A DNA stretch of 34,495 bases from Candidatus Desulfatibia vada (GTDB taxonomy: Bacteria > Desulfobacterota > Desulfobacteria > Desulfobacterales > UBA11574): positions 1 through 34,495 of the forward strand of contig JACNIG010000220.1 of NCBI GenBank assembly GCA_014383215.1. The letters are read 5' to 3'. Below are positions 32,143 to 34,495 of this stretch, one piece after another; position 1 is the stretch's first letter; the number at the start of each line of letters is the position of its first letter. The notes under the pieces were generated by a model, which worked only from the letters and a program-made list of their open reading frames with translations, was not told where the DNA came from and made no database searches. The position numbers and the translations under genes were made by a program.

Positions 32143-32280
32143 TTACCTCCTCCTTGAATGCCCGCCTTGCCGGCAGGTGCCTATGACGGCTGCCTTGTGG
32201 CTTTGACCTCTTCTACGCCGCCTGGTGTATTCCTGTTGACCTCGTATGCACATCCCTCTTGGGGCCACAACCCTCGGCAT
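32143..32280 (-). CDS. tiny basic protein 2 (45 residues)
   Basis: The 45 residues include RGMCIRGQ near the start, a run of five arginines, and GTCRQGGHSRRR at the end. The first motif resembles RGICIKGG of tiny protein 1. The last one matches its GxCxxGGH pattern, although here that part is encoded by a quasi-palindromic CCTTGCCGGCAGG and may be a repeat insertion. GGAAGGAGGTGATTAAA precedes the ATG, a near-perfect ribosome binding site, 23 bases after tiny ORF 1. No known family. Two Cys and two His could bind a metal. Confidence 0.5.
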   Translation of the reverse strand: MPRVVAPRGMCIRGQQEYTRRRRRGQSHKAAVIGTCRQGGHSRRR

Positions 32281-32303
32281 TTTAATCACCTCCTTCCTTT
32301 CTG

Positions 32304-32453
32304 TTAAGCGAAGAATATGTCTTGGGCTTTTTCAGCAACTCTCCGACTCCAGGAATCTTCCTTCGGTCTATGGCCACCCTTAATACAAATTCCTCTGACA
32401 GCCTGTTGAGTTCTTCGCTTTTTTCCAATGTGTTTTTTCTCTTCAGGCGCCAT
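32304..32453 (-). CDS. tiny basic protein 1 (49 residues)
   Basis: The 49-residue product is basic (MAPEEKKHIGKKRRTQQ), with a central RGICIKGGHRPKEDSW and a helical tail ending AQDIFFA. AGGAGGTGATAGCG directly before the ATG is an almost perfect Shine-Dalgarno site. It is the first of two or three tiny genes with similar ribosome binding sites and a shared RGxCI(R/K)G motif. I do not recognise the family. An inverted repeat ACTCT-N6-AGAGT (32499-32514) lies in the probable promoter region. Confidence 0.55.
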   Translation of the reverse strand: MAPEEKKHIGKKRRTQQAVRGICIKGGHRPKEDSWSRRVAEKAQDIFFA

Positions 32454-32883
32454 CGCTATCACCTCCTTTCTTATTTAAATATTCTCTCTTTTGATTTGAC
32501 TCTCCGATTAGAGTTATAAAATTGGGTCGCATGATTGATGCCAACGACATAATATGCCAAACAATAATCCTTAACCGCTCAAATATATTAAACAAAAAAA
32601 TTGGACCTCTATCGAAGCGTAAAAAATTGTTACGGTTAAAAAATTAAAAGCCATAACAATTGTTACTAATGTGACTTACAAAAATAGCGAAAAAAATGCA
32701 AAAATAGAAAGTTGAGCAGCACCTACAAATAGGGAGTGTATTTTTACTTAATTTAGGTAAGATGGCTTAAGGAACTGTAAGGGTTCTATTTTGATTTAAA
32801 AAATTAATGGGCAAGAGAATCATGATTGGATCCTGATAGTTAGAAAACATCTGAAAATAGCACCGAATGAAAACTTTCGGAAA
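32454..32883. other. AT-rich divergent intergenic region
   Basis: No gene is visible. The region separates the tiny-gene cluster (minus) from the plus-strand hypothetical gene. It holds the inverted repeat ACTCT-N6-AGAGT (32499-32514) and a perfect 12-bp palindrome TAACAATTGTTA (32654-32665), with a half copy AATTGTTAC at about 32625. Confidence 0.4.
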
Positions 32884-33336
32884 ATGCTTGCGGAAAAGGT
32901 CAAAAAAACAGCCTATCCAGCCACTTATATTAACAAGATACCAAATGAAAATAATAATATAGGAATATCCCAAGAAAAAACTAAAAATATGGATGAAAAA
33001 AGAACAGCTGTCAAAATGGTTCAGGACGTATTTGATGAATTAGCAAGAGAGTTTGATGAAAATTATGAGCTAAAACGCCCATTAGAATTCCTGATGATGG
33101 AGCTTGAAGGTCTTGTTGATATATTGAATTCCAGAAGTATACCTCTTGATGTAATCGAACAATTTTGCGAAGCTTTTCGGGAAATTACACCAAACGATTT
33201 ATGGGGCTATTGGGATTCCGGCTCTTCTTTAGGTCTTTCAAGTGAAGACTCTGAGATGGTTTATAATAAATGGCGGAACACTTGGGCACTTTTAGATCCT
33301 TATTATCCCAAATGGAAAATAACAAAATTTCCTTGA
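32884..33336 (+). CDS. small hypothetical protein
   Basis: The frame encodes up to 150 residues; the part from the ATG at 32989 (115 residues, MDEKRTAVKMVQDVFDELAR) looks more protein-like, so the true start may be there. Neither start has a strong ribosome binding site. The sequence is acidic and helical with a Trp-rich C-terminus (LWGYWDSG, KWRNTWALLDPYY), soluble, and of no family I recognise. It is one of only two convincing plus-strand genes and lies next to the MNT/HEPN pair, which points to the opposite strand. Confidence 0.5.
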   Translation: MLAEKVKKTAYPATYINKIPNENNNIGISQEKTKNMDEKRTAVKMVQDVFDELAREFDENYELKRPLEFLMMELEGLVDILNSRSIPLDVIEQFCEAFREITPNDLWGYWDSGSSLGLSSEDSEMVYNKWRNTWALLDPYYPKWKITKFP

Positions 33337-33358
33337 ACTCCGATATCAGGGGTCTGAT

Positions 33359-33766
33359 TCACTCCGAGACAAGCATTTCATATATCACGGACTTTACCTC
33401 AGCAACAAACTTTTCGGCAGCTTCGAGGGTTGACTGGGTATCTTCTGGGGAAATGTTGAACTGCGCCTCATAGTCGCAACGCTGGCGCAAATCGAACGCC
33501 CGGTGAAGCCAACGTGAGAAATCTTTCGAAAAAATGCCTGTCTTAACGAATTCGCGGTCAAATAGACCTATCGCGCCGCCATGTCTTGAAGTTTCTTTCT
33601 TCTCGATGGCCAGCAACGCCATTACGGCGTAAAACATGGCGTAGTAAGCGCTGTTGACTGAGCGCCTCAGAAGACTCTGCTGGAACAGTAATGATGCGGC
33701 TGCAATTGATTCGTCCGCTTGCTCGAGACGGTATTGGACCAGGACTTTGACATTTTCTGATATCAC
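33359..33766 (-). CDS. HEPN-domain protein, toxin partner of MNT protein
   Basis: The 135-residue helical protein matches the HEPN family: a first helix with AAASLLFQQSLLRRSVNSAYYAMF-type residues in two pieces (including SAYYAMFYAVMALL), then HGGAIGLFDREFVKTG and LRQRCDYEAQF. HEPN partners of MNT proteins are often ribonucleases with an RX4-6H motif. Here the equivalent segment is RQRCDY with Asp and no His at the usual distance, so nuclease activity is uncertain. It starts at GTG and overlaps the MNT gene by four bases, the typical coupled toxin-antitoxin layout. Confidence 0.85.
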   Translation of the reverse strand: MISENVKVLVQYRLEQADESIAAASLLFQQSLLRRSVNSAYYAMFYAVMALLAIEKKETSRHGGAIGLFDREFVKTGIFSKDFSRWLHRAFDLRQRCDYEAQFNISPEDTQSTLEAAEKFVAEVKSVIYEMLVSE

Positions 33767-34083
33767 GCCGCCACACCTTCGCGCAGGATGTTTTCAACCA
33801 AGGTGCTCTCGGACATGGGGCCATCCTCGAACTGGCTCTGATCCATGATCACGGTGGTAATCACCCTGTTGTTTTCGAATCCAATCTCCCAGCATATATT
33901 CCGGATAGCTGACTCGGCCGATTCATCCTTCTGTGGTAGGACAATACAGGCGTCGAAGTCAGATTCCCACGTGGCGTCGCCTCGTGCGCGGGAACCAAAC
34001 GCCCAGACGCGGGCTCCCGGGTACAAACTTCGGACCCTCTTCGCCAACGTTTCGAGAATTTTCCTGTCGTCTATAAACATCAT
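33763..34083 (-). CDS. MNT-type nucleotidyltransferase, antitoxin partner of HEPN protein
   Basis: From the ATG at 34083 the protein has 106 residues; a GTG four codons earlier is possible. It has the minimal nucleotidyltransferase signature: AFGSRARGDATWESDFD gives the GS-X-DXD pattern, followed by ACIVLP. MntA-type antitoxins neutralise HEPN toxins by adding AMP or similar groups. Gene order (MNT then HEPN, four-base overlap) supports that role. GC content is higher than in the genes to the left, which fits an acquired module. Confidence 0.87.
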   Translation of the reverse strand: MMFIDDRKILETLAKRVRSLYPGARVWAFGSRARGDATWESDFDACIVLPQKDESAESAIRNICWEIGFENNRVITTVIMDQSQFEDGPMSESTLVENILREGVAA

Positions 34084-34345
34084 GGTGCTCTTCACCCTTG
34101 GACGCCTTTCGCAGATCCCGTCGTCGGGGGGACCTGGGGCATCCTCGACTTTCGCTCAATTAGGGTAAACATATGGAAGGAAACTCACTGCTTATCTTTT
34201 TATAGCGGTTCATAACAAAATGTTCAAGCACATAAAGGGAAATTCGCAAAGCGCATGCTCAATATAAAAATCCTCGGAAAATACTCGGATTGCAAGATTT
34301 GAAACCTATTAAACCTGCAGCTTGGCTGATGGTTTATGGTATTAA

Positions 34346-34495
34346 TTAATCGGATGCCTCGCCCATATCAGCTTCTTTGAGGGCTTGGTGCAGGAGTTCG
34401 CCAACCCTAAGGTTTCGGGCTGTTTGCTCAAGATAGTGGTAATCAAGCGTCTCATATTGAACCTGGATGACGCCTAGCACATCATGCCACTGCCT
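34346..34495 (-). CDS. C-terminal end of a conserved hypothetical protein, cut by the window edge
   Basis: An open minus-strand frame of 49 codons enters from the right edge and ends at TAA. It reads RQWHDVLGVIQVQYETLDYH, then YLEQTARNLRVGELLHQALKEA. This tail pattern (R-Q-W-x-D-V-x-G-V, then LDxxYLxxxAxxLxVxxLLxxAL) is one I associate with C-termini of uncharacterised proteins found near toxin-antitoxin genes, possibly nucleotidyltransferase-related. The start and most of the protein lie outside the window. Confidence 0.6.
   Translation of the reverse strand, partial: RQWHDVLGVIQVQYETLDYHYLEQTARNLRVGELLHQALKEADMGEASD

Noticed and set aside
32143-32280. GGH similarity between tiny proteins 1 and 2 as proof of homology
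   Set aside because: In tiny protein 2 this part is encoded by a quasi-palindromic CCTTGCCGGCAGG that may be a repeat insertion. Only the RGxCI(R/K)G motif is used as support.
33654-34168. Plus-strand ORFs opposite the MNT/HEPN genes
   Set aside because: They are antisense shadows of two well-recognised genes in GC-richer sequence.

Overview
The window reads as chromosome of an anaerobic bacterium, most likely a Desulfobacterota (delta-proteobacterial) relative. This is inferred from a CbiR-like cobamide-remodelling enzyme, a four-cysteine U32 protein, a HemW-like radical SAM protein, NtrC-type regulators and sigma-54-like promoters. No rRNA or tRNA gene was seen. Almost every gene lies on the minus strand; the clear exceptions are the partial gene at the left edge and a small hypothetical gene near 33 kb.

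Layout. 1-0.7 kb: 3' part of a CbiR-like gene. 0.9-3.9 kb (minus): a small hypothetical gene, the replicative helicase gene dnaB and an XRE regulator/ImmA-type protease pair. Two near-identical 17-bp operators lie at the XRE promoter and in front of dnaB. 4.1-8.7 kb (minus): a compact eight-gene envelope operon encoding a lipoprotein, two secreted proteins, ExbB/TolQ-like and ExbD/TolR-like proteins, a second single-span protein, an NlpC/P60 peptidoglycan hydrolase and a TonB-shaped protein. It looks like an undescribed proton-motive-force-coupled cell-wall system.

9.3-30.2 kb (minus): about 20 kb that look like one system. In transcription order: a U32 protein; an NMT1/SsuA-type ABC transporter (binding lipoprotein, ATPase, permease); a 1246-residue fusion of a HemW-like radical SAM enzyme to a degenerate histidine-kinase core; two large unknown proteins with pseudo-receiver N-termini; an NtrC-like regulator with intact GAFTGA; a small degenerate-receiver/H-box protein; a second NtrC-like regulator with GAYTDA; then tyrS, an amber-interrupted methyltransferase gene, a tyrosine-decarboxylase-family enzyme fused to a C-terminal receiver domain, and an unknown gene. 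Sigma-54-like promoters of the form TGGCAT-N5-TTGC precede both the U32 gene and tyrS, so the NtrC-like proteins could switch on both ends of the cluster. My working model is a phosphorelay in which the radical SAM/kinase fusion senses a cofactor or imported ligand, signals through the H-box protein and receivers, and controls aromatic amino-acid decarboxylation both in transcription and, through the fused receiver, directly on the enzyme. The model is inference; the domains and promoter motifs are visible in the sequence.

30.5-34.5 kb: a SAM-dependent methyltransferase gene, a cluster of GC-rich palindromes, a set of tiny very basic proteins with strong ribosome binding sites ending in a terminator, a small hypothetical gene, an MNT/HEPN toxin-antitoxin pair and the 3' end of another gene. 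This part looks accessory. The block from about 19 to 26 kb is visibly more AT-rich than its flanks, suggesting separate acquisition.
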